Assembly: GCF_000208865.1 (NCBI RefSeq)
Contig: NC_018398.1
Coordinates: forward strand, 3,038,001-3,102,000
DNA length: 64,000 bases
From: Neospora caninum Liverpool
Lineage: Eukaryota > Apicomplexa > Conoidasida > Eucoccidiorida > Sarcocystidae
Reading direction: 5' to 3'
Shown in pieces: positions 11,750 through 24,323 of this stretch. The notes beneath the pieces were generated by a model, which saw only the letters and a program-made list of their open reading frames with translations, had not been told where the DNA came from and did no database searches. Position numbers and translations under genes: made by a program. Numbering within the stretch: the first letter of the stretch is position 1; every line of letters starts with the position of its first letter.

Positions 11750-13948
11750 TTGTTGCGGTTTGAACCAGTTCTCGCCTAAAACGAAAACGGACCGTCCCGA
11801 CACTTTTTCTTTTTCAAAAGGTAGCCTGACGGAAAGCTCTGTCCGCCGCATGCGGCTGTTAGTCGAAAACGGCTGTGCGACCGTCTCGCCGCGTAGAGAG
11901 CAGGGCCCACCGCGTGCACACAGACAACCTGATCCTCGAAAACGCCGTTTTGGAAGTGTCTTGCTACGGATAGAGTGTGACTGTGTCGTACGAGAAGCAC
12001 GAGGCGCGAGGAAAAGAGCAAACCGAAGACCTTTCGAGCGCTTGTGACGCGCCAGAAAAGGAAGGGCGCATGCACCAAAAAATGTTCCTGCATGCATCTA
12101 TCTTTACACGAGGCTGCACATCACATGCATATGTGAAAGTAAACCTATATATATCGTTTTCTCAGGCTTCCCTTCTCAGGAAAAACAAAAGGCACCGGAT
12201 GTCTCAGGAGCTCGAGAGGGTAGCAGCGCTCAGAAATGCTCAGGCCCGCGTAAAGGCAGTCGGCGGCCAGTCACTCTCGTTGTGGCCAGGCGCGACCGAA
12301 GGAGTCGGGAAATGTGTCCACATCTGTTCACCGTAGAACCCCTTTTTGATTGCCGTAAACGTGCATTCGCGCACCATAAAAAGATATACATAAATATAAT
12401 TATCTATATATATATATATATATATATGTATACCTGTGGAAATATGCACAGCCATGTATATGCATGTTTTTCCAGCTCAGATGTACTCTCGTGCTTGCCT
12501 TGGAACTTCGCCGTCGACATTCGAGTGTTGCCGATTAGAAATGTGCCAGCAGTTTCTCTCGAACAAAAGTGCCTACCACTCCCACAGCTGCATGGGCACT
12601 GAGATGCAGTTCGGTTATTTAAAAGAACGGTGTGAATGTGCCGTTGCTCCATTGTCGCATGTCGTTAAGGTATGTAGGATTCCCTACATTGACTTTGAAA
12701 ACAGAAACGAAACAGCTAGGCACAGAAGATGCCGGTATGAACGCATCCTGTTCGGCTATGGCCGTATAGGGAATGGCGTTGGCTCTGTTTCACGCTTCAC
12801 TTCTTGCAAGGTGTTTGTCGTTGAAAGGCGCTGCTTCAGACTCTCCCGCGTCGGATTCCTGCAAGCGCACACAGAGGGATATAAATCCCACCGGACCCAG
12901 AGAGGGACATTTTTTTTCGGCCTGATCCCTGCACGGCTTTGCTGTCTTCTTCCTTTGACCCCGCGTTCGAAGGTTTTTTTCTCACGACAGGGGGCGTATA
13001 TAGATTTCAGAGCTTCATCCCTATAGGGGCATCAGCCGGTGATTCGAGTGAATGCCTCATCCGTTTTTTATGCGCTTTTCGTCTTTGGTTCATCCTCTTT
13101 TGCATTCGCTTCCTTTTCAGTGTTCCCACGCTTTTCTCTTCGTTTAGTCCCTCCATGAGACGGTCGTGTTTCTCTGCCACGCGGGCCCCCACACGCGCAG
13201 GGAGGCGATTTCAGGAAGCACCCTCGGCGCACAAGTTTGCAACCGAGAGAAACCGAAGAAGAATCTCTCGTGTTACGGGAAACGGTCAGAAGGAAACAAC
13301 AGGGCGAAAATGCGGCGAGAGACCTGGCCTACTTTGCTGGGAATGCTATTTCGTTCTCACCAGCCCGGGCGGCACCGCGTCGCTGTCTTGCCAGACAATC
13401 GCATCGACATGTGAGTGAATGAGTTGGTGGAAAACGGGAGATTTCCTACAAGCCACAAAGGCAAGAGGAGATCGAAAAGGTGCACGCCGTTGAATCTCAC
13501 AGTCAAATGTCGAACCCTATACACACAGATCCGAATACTTCTACCTATATATATATATATATATATGTATGTAGATGGATGGATGGATGTATCCGTCGAT
13601 GCCTACATTCCAAACAGATACACACATATACATACCTCTATCTGTGTGTCTAGGTGTAGATATATAGATAGGAGTGAATCTCTGCGGAGAACTGCCACAA
13701 GAACCTGCGCCTCTGTTTTTTCCGCGTGACGTTTTTCTCGGTGATGCCGCGATCTGTCACCTGCGGTTCCTCCGATGCCTGAGAAGCCTCTTTTCTCGAG
13801 TGTCGAGCACGTGGCGTCACGTCCCACCGTGTCGGTGTATCGCGGCCTTTGTCTGCCACCTTTCTGAAGACGCTGGGTCTCTGCGTGAATTGTCCGTTCA
13901 ACTGCTTTCTTTCCCTTCAGCGCGTCTCGCGCCTCGACTCGCTCTCCC

Positions 13949-16900
13949 TCACCGCATTTCAAAGACTATCGGAATCCAGGTTTTGATGTGCTCCTGGTAA
14001 GCCACTTCCTGGCGCTGGTCGTCGACGTCGACTTCCGCCAGTAGACCAGTGATCTCTTCCACTGAGAGCCGACAGCTCGCCACGACGTCGGCGTATCGGC
14101 GCTCCGCCGCCGCCGCGGCAGACCCCGCAGGCCCGCTCTGGAGCCCCGAGGGCCCCTGAGGCCCGCCGGGCCCGAAACCTTTGGGCTCCAGTCCTGCGGC
14201 CGAGGCGGGGCGCGCGAGACTCAGAGAAGGCCCCGGGAGACCCGCGCCGGTCCCGCCCGCCCCAGAGGGCGACCCCGGCCTGCCGCTCGGCGCTCCTAGG
14301 CGCAGCAGCAGCGAGTGGGAAAGGAGACAAAACGCGTTGCATGCAGCCCGCACCACAGAGGGATGGATGTGCGTGTGCTTGCGAACGTGAGGTAGCTTTC
14401 GCCACGGGAAACAGAGGCGTCCCGAGGCTGCGAGGTTCTCGCGCGGGACGGGGCGATGCAGAGGGAGGGAGGAGGTTTGTCCGGGCAAGTCGCGAGATTC
14501 ACCTCTCTGACTGTCTCGTCGTTTCTAGGTCCATAGAAAACGTGCGGAGACACCTAGGAATCGAGGCGTGTTTTGGATGACACACTTGATACTTTCCGGT
14601 TAACGGTTTCAGGTCTATAAGTGTACGGCGACGCGTAGCGGGGCGAGAACCTTCGACTCCATCGAATTTGTTCAACAATGAATACAGTGCAGCCGTGTAA
14701 CAAGCGAATCTCCGATGGACATGGAGAACTCTCATTCCGAGCGTTCCGTGTAGGCATCGCGTGGTGCCTCTCTGGCGCCCGAAATATCTCTCTTTTCCAC
14801 ATATAGGTGCAGGAAAGGCAGTCAGTACTTTTGGAATCGACAGCCATTCACATCTGAAGTTACACATGTGTATATATTTGAGTATATGGTTCTATTCTCG
14901 CGAATCCGGGTATGGAGTCTCTGCAGAGAAGGCAACGAATCAGAAGATCGAAATGTCTCACCAGAAGGCTGGAGAAGTTGAGCAGGGGAATATCGCGATG
15001 CCGCCTGTTGACTAGAGCCGGCTCCGGTCGCCCAGTAGCGCATGGCTGAGATGAAAGTTTGAACTGGAATGACCCCTGAACAAAATCGCGAGACAGGTGA
15101 GCACAAAGGGGGATCCCTGGGGCTGTGAGCTTCGAGAGGAAACCCAGCAGCAGCCGAAAATTCAAACGCACAGAACATGCCACACGCCTGGGACACACGA
15201 TCTCCTGCGCGGATACAAATATGGAAGTATAGAAGCAACAGTATATATACCTATAGATATGTATATATATGTGTATGTATATGTACATATATATATATAT
15301 ATATATATTATATGTACCTATGATCCACAGACGTGTACGTCTACGCTATTTTCCCCGAGCATGCGTTGCGGAGTAGACACGAACGTCCAACCTAAGCGTT
15401 TGTGTGTTCAAATGCTTGCTTTGAAAAGGTGTCAAAGGGATCTCCTCTTCATGGAGACACATCCCGCCCGGTTTGGAGTTTTTCACATCCGCTTTCCCCT
15501 GGCCGAAAGGCAGAGCCTGCCGCGTCAGCCAGGCACTCGGCCTGTCTTTTTCTCACCTCTGCGCTTGTCGTCTATGACCGTGAACAAGTGAATGAGAGTT
15601 TTCTCCACAGTCTCCTTATCCGGCGCGTCTCCCTGGCAAGCACACGAACAAAAGCCGAGAGGTAGCTGGGGCAGAAAAAGTATGCACCCCCTCTGTGCGG
15701 CGCTAGCAAGTCTGCGGCCTCTGTTCAACGCGAGAGGACGGCGAAGCCCGGACAGCCTGCCTGCTTCGGCAGGAACGACGCCCCAGGTGAACTGCCCCTC
15801 TTTTCCTCTGCTTCGCATTCGACGCACAAGACTATAGCCATATATATATATATATATATGTATAAATATATATATATATATATATATAAATATATAGATA
15901 AATATATAAATATATGAATATATATATATATATGTATATATAAACATATAGATAAATATATAAATATATGAATATATATATATATATATATGCAGTTCAT
16001 CACTTATGAATGCGCACAGTGTTTGCATACGCGTGTGTTTGTGTCTACCTCTCCACATGTCGAAATATTGGTGTCGGCAGGGCGGCGCAGCCTTGGAGCG
16101 CTTTGGTGGCTTCACAGCGGCCTCGCGACTCTGTGTGGGCCTCTTCTGTCGGTTGCTTGTGTTTCTCAAAACGCGCGTTTCGCGGCATCGCACCTGTTCG
16201 CTGTCTTCGAATCCGTCGCCTTTGTGCGCGTCGGTCTCCTTCGTGCTTTGCTTCCGCCTGGACTTTCCGCCAGTGAGGCCCTGAAGCTCTTCGATCTCCG
16301 CACGGGCAGCGGCGTCCGCCGCTTCTTTGGCGATGCGTTCAGCTGAGAAGAAGAATCTGGAAGACTCCAAGCTCCAGACTAGCCGAGAGACGATTCCGCA
16401 CGCGCCGCCCAAGTCGGAACATATGTTTATACATTGGTGTCGACGCATGCACAAGAAAAGTTGAACATCTGGATACACAGGGAAGTCCCGAATGTATTTG
16501 TGTGTACGTCTGAATGCGTCACTTCGCGCAAAGACACTTGGGCGCATGTGTCACCAAATGCACGCGTGAGAATGCGAAGAGCAGCAAAGACCGCGCGAAA
16601 CAGAGGAACAGACCGAATCTTCCGGAGAAGTCTCCCCCCACTGGGTGGGACGGTTTGTCCCTTCTTGGATCCTCAGTTTAATTTAAGCAGTCCTTTGTCT
16701 ACAGCTCCCCGCTTCGAGAGATAGGAAATTCCTGCTGGCGCACAAAGTCGACTCGGTTCCGAAAAAAGGCGTCAAGCGCTCCAGGCACGTGTGTGTTTTT
16801 CTTTATCTCCATGTGAAAACGTGAAGATTAGTAGGTGTTTCATTGTCCAGGGGGACGGAGGAGCGGCTTTTTCAAATGGTTTCTGCCGCGGATTTGCAGC

Positions 16901-17752
16901 GGAAAAGTTCGAGTGCGTGTTGCGGCGCCGCCGGAGGGCCATCTGCCCGAAAGAACAGACAACGCTTTGTCGGCGGGAGAAGCTCGGGCGGGGTTTCGGC
17001 CACTGAAACTCACCGCGGTCCATGAACACGTGGCAGTCGTACAGCTGCGGCACGACGGCGCACACGACCTGAAGGAACACCGAGCAAAGGACGCAGGACA
17101 GGGAAGGAACGAGGATCGAGAGAGAAAGAAGGAAGGAGAAACGCATCATAAGGGAGTCATGGCGAGCGATGGCGGCGCACGTGGTGACGCTTCGGGACGA
17201 GCTGTGTCCACACAGAAGAACGCGCTCTTCTGTTTGGTTCTTTTATGCTTGAGGCCAGATGTCGCCCTTCGCCAGTCGCAAGACTTCGGTGTTCACCGTC
17301 TTGTGGGGGGGCCTGTTCTTCTCAGTGTAAACAGTTCCGCGTCGCCAGAACCTGTGAGCTTTGAGAGAGGCGCGTGTACCTAGAATGCCACGAGATGGGA
17401 TTACGTCCACACGGCGTTGACGAGATAGGGAAGGAAATTTCCTCGCTTTTGCATGTTGACGCTTTGCATGCGCGAGACACCCGATAGGCGGGCCTACTTG
17501 GCGGTAGCCCGGAGGACCTGGCCCGCCTGTGTTCTTGAGAGCATGCAAAACGGTTTTAGAAGAGAGAGAGTTCTTCGTTTTTGATGAGACGAAGACGTAG
17601 CGCTTCTTACCTCGAGGAATTGGGCGCAGTGGACGACTCCGAAGCGGTCGAAAACGAGCATGCATAACAGCGCCTGCACAGATCCGACAACAGCTCTCTC
17701 GAATGCATGCAGGCGTCTTGGCAGGCATGACATACACATCTATCCATATTTA

Positions 17753-17789
<37 letters not shown>

Positions 17790-19016
17790 GAATATCCCTA
17801 TCTAGATATAGATTTGTACACAAGCAACTACACCGTCACTGATTGGGTAGAGCCTGTTCGACACGCAGACGCTTTTTAATCTGTAGAGAGATCAGTACAG
17901 CGACACACGCGTGTCCGAACGCATAGTTTGGTCTCTGTTCATACTTTGTACATACACCGCCGCCGTCTGTTTTCGCGTCGACATGTGCATGCATGTCATG
18001 ACGCCTTTGTCGTCAGAAAACTGGGATATGTTCCGGCGACCTGCTTGAAGCCTTGCCACCGAGTCTCGCGCAGTCTACAGAGAGAAACGTGTGTTAAAGT
18101 GGTGTCCTCTATCCGGCAAATGCGGGGTAGATAACACAGGGACCGTGGCCAGAACTTACATGGATCTGCATTCGCGATAGACACAGCTGCGTGCCGGCGA
18201 GGACGTCCCGGAAAACCCACAGAGGCAGAACAGACTCGTCGCTGCATCCCATCTGCCAGCACGTGCGAAACAGGCAAGTTTCACAGATGCATGCACCAGA
18301 GGAAAATCAACGGTTTCGACAGTCAAACCGGAGACAAGGGGACAGCAGATTGCACGGCTGCTATAGCTATGCCGCGCTGGCACGGCCCAGTCGTGACAAA
18401 ATTGGAGATACAAGACGTATATCTAAATACAGGGAAGTAGGCAAAAATGCTCTCTGAATGTCGAAGAATCTTTATGTATATATATATATATATAAATGTA
18501 TACATATGTATTTATATACATAGATATATGTATATATATGTATGTTTATATATGTGTATACGCTGGCCTAAGGTGTGCATGTATGACCAGATGTACAAGC
18601 ATCTGCGGCGGCATTTTCGTATCTGTGTAGACGTGGTTTCCGTGTAACTACAGGCGATCGTTATGTGCCAGTGAAGGCCAAAAGCCACACGTTTCTCTAG
18701 GTGCACAGAGGCGAACATACACCTTTTGGAGCGCAAGGAGGATTTCTTCTCTCAAGGCGTTTCTGTCAGTCTCCAGCACGGCGTGGTTGATGCTCTCGCG
18801 TCTGCAGGTCGACATTTTTGTCACAGAAAACGGCCACACGCGTTTCGACTCTCCCGGCGGAGGAAACTGCCCCAGGGAAAAAACATCCTCCGACAAAGAG
18901 AGACACGTCGCCCTGTTTCGGAGACGGTCTGGTGATCGGGAGCGCCAGCCTCCGCTTGGTCTTGCTGCGTCAAGGAATTTACTGTTCTGCACTAAACGAT
19001 ATCCACCGTCTACATC

Positions 19017-19053
<37 letters not shown>

Positions 19054-19236
19054 GCTTGGGGTCGTGTGCTGGTAAACGCCACTACAGACATTTATGTACA
19101 TAGGTAGGTCGATTCACAAGTACGTGCCTACTCGCAGAGATGTTCATTAATGAGCGCATCATCGAGCTCGCAAAGCCTCACGGATAAGGCTCGACGAGCG
19201 CCACGCACTGTCCAGAAATGTATAGATAACATTTAG

Positions 19237-19269
<33 letters not shown>

Positions 19270-21142
19270 AAAAGCGTGTGCCTGCCTGTTTGTCTTTCTG
19301 CAGGCCCTCGTACACGCGGTCATGTGAGCAACCGGATAAAGCCCTATCTGACTAGGGTCGGGCGGTGCTTCGAGCGCCCAAAACCAGGTGTCTGGGGCAG
19401 ACCTCAGGATCCTTAGCATGGATGCGAAGGAATAGAAAGAAACGCGGCCGTTGTCGTCTGTAGGTGCCATCTGCATCAACAGTGTGACCTCCATCGAGGA
19501 AAATCTGTGGAAGAACGCAGCGCACTTTGGAACGCTGACAACGCATTTTGTCCGAAAAGGCCCCAGGCTCCTCTCAAAGACAACCCAACACTGTATTGAT
19601 ACACACACGCATATCCTCATATGCACGTATGCATATAGATGTGTATATATAGATGCTTGTACCCCAATAAAAATACACGTGTAGCAAATGGTATGGAGGC
19701 TGTAGTGTTTCGTTTAGATCTGTTGCCTCTGTTCTGCATGCATTGCAAGGAGACGATCTGCATGTGGGCCGTTGTGGTGGTGCTTCAGGATCAGACATGC
19801 TGTTCAGAAGTTTCAAATCCGAGAAGAGGGGAACCGTACCTCTCAGGCCGGCTTCGCAAGCACTCGAGAAACACACCGCGAGGAAGCTTGCCTGCATGCA
19901 GAGAGCGAAACAGACTCACAATTAGGCCATGCACACAAAGGACGTCTGAACGGCTCGACAGCCCAGAAAAAGCAGTGTATGTACACGCCACGCCAGCGTC
20001 TCCAGTGAACGCGTGTCGTTCGGAGACCGTCCCCTTTTCGCAGTCCACAGACCTGCCGGCAGTCGCGATGGGCGTCTCCCTAGGTCGTCCAGAGACACTC
20101 CAGTCCACTGCGTATCATCCACGAGTTGTTTCTGAATCCGTCCACGAGGAAGCGCAGACAAACTGTTTTTTCGGCGTCTTGGTGCATGCAACCCAGTGAA
20201 TCCTCTGCGCGTGTTTTCGATTTTCGTCGTAGTTGGAACATCGGCCGTCCTCGTGCGGGCGCGCGTCTCTCTCTCTAGAGGGAGACGCCTCGGTGCCTGA
20301 ACATCGTCTTTACTCTTCTTCCTCCCCTGGTGATTCCCACCAACCAAAAAGTCTGGCTTTCTAGATAATGACGTTGGCAGCACTCTCACCTGTTGCGGCG
20401 GCCGACGGATCGGCAGCTTCAAAAATGTCGCGCATGATTCTGAAAAAGAGGAAAAATACACAGCCTGCCGGCATGGAAGGAACTCCACGCTGACACCGGA
20501 GATGAAAGCGAAAACTCCTTCGGCATGTATATATATATATATATATATATATGCGTACCTGTACGAATCTGTGCAGATACGTATATATATGTATATATAT
20601 GGCGTGTGTGTGCAGGCGCATCTCGAAGGCAAGTGTATGTGAGTGTAGTATGTGTCTAGAGACATCATTGTCTACGCTTATATGCGTATATGTGTTCTTG
20701 GAAGTATGTGGATCTAGGCTTGTACTCAAACGGGTTTACCTCCACGCATCCTCCAATTCATCTTTGTAGCACAGCTGGACTGCCTCGTCGGTCACATGGC
20801 ACAGATTTGTCCTGAGGTGAGCACGCCGAAGAAGCACTCTCGCGTTCCCTTTCCATGAAACTTAATGCAAAGGCACTTGACTGTGTTTTGCTCTTCCTCA
20901 GCTATATAGTTCCGAGGTTCACGCTTGCCACGGTTTCGTCTCGAGCTCCGAGTTTGCATTTTCCCTGAGAAGGTCGGGGCATGGTCTTGCCTAACCTACG
21001 CTCTGGGAAGTGCAGGCGCTCACACTTCGTTCTTGGTTTCGTTGTGTTTGTTCTGGCTATCTTCTGAATGGGTCACAAATAATTATCTGTCAGCAGGCAC
21101 TACGCCTCTCCGTGCAATAATGTCTACCAACACCGATACTTG

Positions 21143-21174
<32 letters not shown>

Positions 21175-21506
21175 CTTTTACAACGGCGAAAGGGTAGCAG
21201 CTGCATCAGGCAGACTGCACGGCATATTCGTGGAAGCTATCGGGTTTTTGTCGTCTTTCAACTGGCCTTCCTTGCAAACGCAGAAAACTGAGATCTCGAC
21301 CGGGATGTCTTTCATCTCCCCTGGAAGACAGCCGGCGACCTAATTCCGTTTCTCCCACTCCGCATTCCAACACTCACCCGACTGCGGCCTTTCGCCTCTC
21401 CCGGAGAGTCCGGATCACCCCCGGTGCTTGCTGTGGACAGGTCAAAGAGCGAATAAGGAAAGGCCTGACCATCCTCGAACGAGTACATGCATGTGCGAAT
21501 CCATAC

Positions 21507-21537
<31 letters not shown>

Positions 21538-22735
21538 CGCGACCTTTGAGCATCTGTGGTTAGCGATACTGACTGCTACGCATTTGAATTTGATATGTAG
21601 GTGTATTTATGGAACGGTGTATATTTAGGGGTATATTTGCATCTTCACGATGCTTTTTGTATCCATATGTTCATCCGTTTGCACATCATATGTATCTGCC
21701 TGCAAGTATATATATCAACAAGTGAGCGCATGTGTGGATGCATGGACATTTCTTGGAAGCGAGACATGTGCCGGAATTCCTTGTTTCTGCAGTGCAGAGG
21801 AAACAGCGAACGAAGGTGCATGCGAACAGGAACAGCCGAGCACCCCGGGAGACACGGCGCTCTCCCTGACAGTTTCAAGAAACTCCGCGTCTGCTGCATG
21901 CAGAAGAGGGGAGCGCACCTCGACAAATTCCCGGTAGTGAATGAAGCCTTGGCGATCCTCGTGAGCAGCGGACGCGAGGAGGAGCAACAAGTCCCAGCGC
22001 TGGAGCCCCAAGGGGGAGGCGAGTAGCAGGTCGGCCACCTCCTTGTGAGGCAGTTTGCCTAAAACGGAGACGGCATACAGACACAGGAGGGGAGTCACAG
22101 AGAAGACCCAGACACCGACTGCATCTCCCAACCACTTACAGAGACGCCGCACGGTCACCAGCAAAGTACACACTTCTACATGCGTATATATATATATATA
22201 TAAATATATTCTTAGCCACCCACTCACGCTTATGTGGATATACACATAGGAACTGTGTATGTGCACTCGATTGTATGTATATATATACATATACCTGTAT
22301 ACGTGTATTTATTATATATAAATATATATATATATATATACCGACTGGTCCTGTGCGTCGTCATTTATGTCTGGAGGAAATCTAGCGTTCATTTACTCGC
22401 TTTCTCTGTGTTCTCAAAGAACGAATTTTGAATGCTTTCTCGCTTCACGACGGACCTTCTTTGTCTTCATCTGCAGCATCGAAGACCTTTTGCAGAACTT
22501 GCTCCAGAGGCAGTTCCTCTTGGGGAACCTCAAAGAGCATGCGCGGGGTGAAAACGTCTGTTCCACTGGATCTCGCTTCTCGCTCCCGCCTCCTTGCTGC
22601 CTCAGTCGACGCCGCCGCTAGGGCCTCTCGCCTCGCATTCGCTTGCGCCTCATGCTCTGCCTGTTGCTCCGCACGAATGCATGCATCCTTCTGCTCCTGA
22701 AGTAGCTTCTGGATGGGAGTCCCCGAAACGTTCAT
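13949..22735 (-). CDS. EF-hand calcium-binding protein, 15 exons, 552 aa
   Basis: A multi-EF-hand protein. Exons, 5' to 3': 22735-22456, 22058-21919, 21430-21378, 20811-20740, 20439-20390, 19891-19840, 19504-19403, 18801-18723, 18186-18160, 17673-17611, 17068-17014, 16342-16194, 15632-15557, 15075-14962, 14295-13949. All have AG/GT borders and matching phases and total 1659 nt. The best EF loop is [15 protein letters not shown], formed across the first intron; further EF-like units are [60 protein letters not shown] and [15 protein letters not shown], several with poor metal ligands. Residues about 5-55 are a charged, Ala-rich helix beginning [13 protein letters not shown], and there is a Gly/Pro-rich linker near residues 440-500 before a final EF-like unit. 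I do not recognise a named orthologue; a structural or cytoskeletal calcium-sensor role is inference. (TA)n tracts sit in many of its introns. Confidence 0.85.
15838..15991. repeat. 150-bp TA-rich tract with a higher-order repeat, in an intron
   Basis: Almost pure A/T for about 150 bp within an intron of the EF-hand gene. Beyond simple TA runs, a block containing agataaatatataaatatatg occurs twice about 54 bp apart, showing a longer duplicated unit. Confidence 0.85.
17749..17789. repeat. Compound (TA)n tract
   Basis: TA runs broken by single cata steps, in the intron between exons 9 and 10 of the EF-hand gene. Confidence 0.85.
18475..18556. repeat. Compound TA/TG microsatellite
   Basis: Runs of tatatatata with interspersed tgta units in an intron of the EF-hand gene. 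Confidence 0.8.
19018..19047. repeat. (TA)n microsatellite
   Basis: Uninterrupted TA run of about 30 bp in an intron of the EF-hand gene; similar runs occur near 19236-19264, 20525-20552, 21147-21173, 21511-21537 and 22184-22207 in other introns of the same gene. Confidence 0.85.
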
Positions 22736-22884
22736 CCGGCTGATTTCGAAGCTGATTGGCCAGCGTGCATGCACGCAGAAGAGGCAAACCCATGTCTCAT
22801 TGTGCTGACATCCTGTGTAAAAATCTACACGTGGCTATGCTCCATGAGGCTCACCCTAGCCATGTATATCTACATATACAACTC

Positions 22885-22913
22885 AAATATATATATATAT
22901 ATATATATATATT
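22885..22913. repeat. (TA)n microsatellite
   Basis: TA run just upstream of the EF-hand gene start, followed at 23280-23343 by a mixed gtatgta/TA tract. Both lie in the 0.9 kb between that gene and the next gene upstream on the same strand. Confidence 0.85.
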
Positions 22914-23631
22914 GGGAAGATGGAGAAACTGTGTCAGACAATGGGAGGAAGCGAATGCACGGGGAGACATTGCCGGACGAAGAGAAGAACGTGCTTGTTG
23001 TTTCGTTGTTCAGGGTGTCTTTGTACAGAAGGAGCCGGCCAGCGCCTCTCCTGACAGCTCACTTAGCGTGTGGCCCTCTTTGTGTCGCGGAAAACACCCG
23101 CCATGCACCTCAAAAAAAACTCCACCCTTACGCGGTCCTCATCCTGTGTTGACGCCGCAGCTGAAGCTTGTCTTGCACAATCCTGCAAACTCGCACGAAA
23201 AAGACAATGCAAAAGGGGAAAGCTCCCGTACCCCGGTGTCTCCTCTCCATGGACTCAGCGCCCGTGTCGATCCATTAAAATGTATGTATGTATATGTATG
23301 TATATATGTATGTATGTATGTATATATATATATATATATATATGCACACGTATACATGTATATGCACGGACACGCATGCCCATCCGCATTTCGGAAGGTG
23401 TGGATTCCAGCGTTTTGCCGGCGGGGATGGTGCTGTGCGGCATCTGCGACTCAACTAGCCTTCCTCTCTTCCACACTGAATAAACTTCTGTCGCCTCGTG
23501 ACTCGCATTTTGGACGAGGACCACGCGGCAGCTGGAGCTCGGCGTCTATCATCCCCTCGGACCGCTGAGGGGTGTGCAGAAGTTGTTCACGCCGAGCCAT
23601 CCCTACGGGCACCCGTAGCCCGTAACGTTCT

Positions 23632-24323
23632 CTAGCAGACGGCGTGCAAAACAACTCTACGTTTTGTGCGGTTTGAGCCGTACCGGTCGATCCAACCTTC
23701 GAACTTTCCAGCGGCGAGGGTGCGCTCAGGAGTGTGTTTTAAGTTTTGGTTTTCGAACCAGAATACGATTGGCGGTCCGTTGTCGGGCTTATCTGCAATG
23801 AGGGACGATTTCCCCACTGCGGAGTGCACTTCATCGAGTTCTCGTCCAGTCACTTGACTGGCGTGCAAGTTCTTGAGAAACCAGCCCTTCACCTGAAAAT
23901 GCACATGGGCCTCTGCCTCGGGGACTGGCTTCGCAGGCGTTGGACTGCTGAACGTCACCCGAAACCTGGGGGAAAAAAGTGGGGAAATGCAGGGCAGTAC
24001 GCCCCGACAGACAGGCTAGCGTTCACGCAGACGGATGTTTGAAGAAACAGCTGTAGAAACCGTTGGCTTTGTGCAACTCTATACATGTGGAGCTCTCTGC
24101 AAGGTTGCGCGCATGATCAGAACAGTCGCAAGATGCCGGGAAGGCCACACAGTCTTGCCTACCCGAACAATTTTAGATAAGTGTGCGACGAGCCGCAAGT
24201 AGGAAAACGTCCGCAGCACTGGTTGACTTGCCCAGGGTTACGCCTCCCAAGCAACCGGACCTCACTTACAAGAATAGATCTGCGGCAGGATTGCGCTCGA
24301 CGTACTGGATCGAGTACTCATAC
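23632..24323 (-). CDS. 3' part of an unidentified gene (last two exons)
   Basis: Two exons are well supported: 24323-24270 reads YEYSIQYVERNPAADLF, and 23965-23632 continues with RVTFSSPTPAKPVPEAEAHV through to HAVC and a TAG stop at 23632-23634. The borders are AG/GTAAGT and CCCCCAG, and the join is in phase. The last exon encodes about 110 residues with many aromatic and polar residues and no low complexity, which fits a folded domain. There is no membrane segment. I do not recognise the family. The upstream exon must end in phase 2; I could not place it with confidence in 24.4-28 kb. Coordinates therefore give only the 3' portion. Confidence 0.55.

Larger units (their letters stand above)
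11047..13948. other. Convergent intergenic region between FAN1 and the EF-hand gene
   Basis: Both flanking genes end here, so it should hold their 3' untranslated regions. I see no supported gene. It contains (TA)n tracts near 11552-11586, 12405-12427 and 13545-13566 and an imperfect 41-bp direct repeat (11334 and 11709). Confidence 0.55.

Noticed and set aside
12400..12430. TA-rich tracts as replication origins or centromere signals
   Set aside because: They are short, numerous and mainly within introns, which fits microsatellites; nothing marks any of them as an origin.
13949..14295. The Gly/Pro-rich part of the EF-hand terminal exon as a separate collagen-like gene
   Set aside because: It is joined in phase to the upstream exon and continues into a well-formed EF-like unit, so it is a linker within the same protein.
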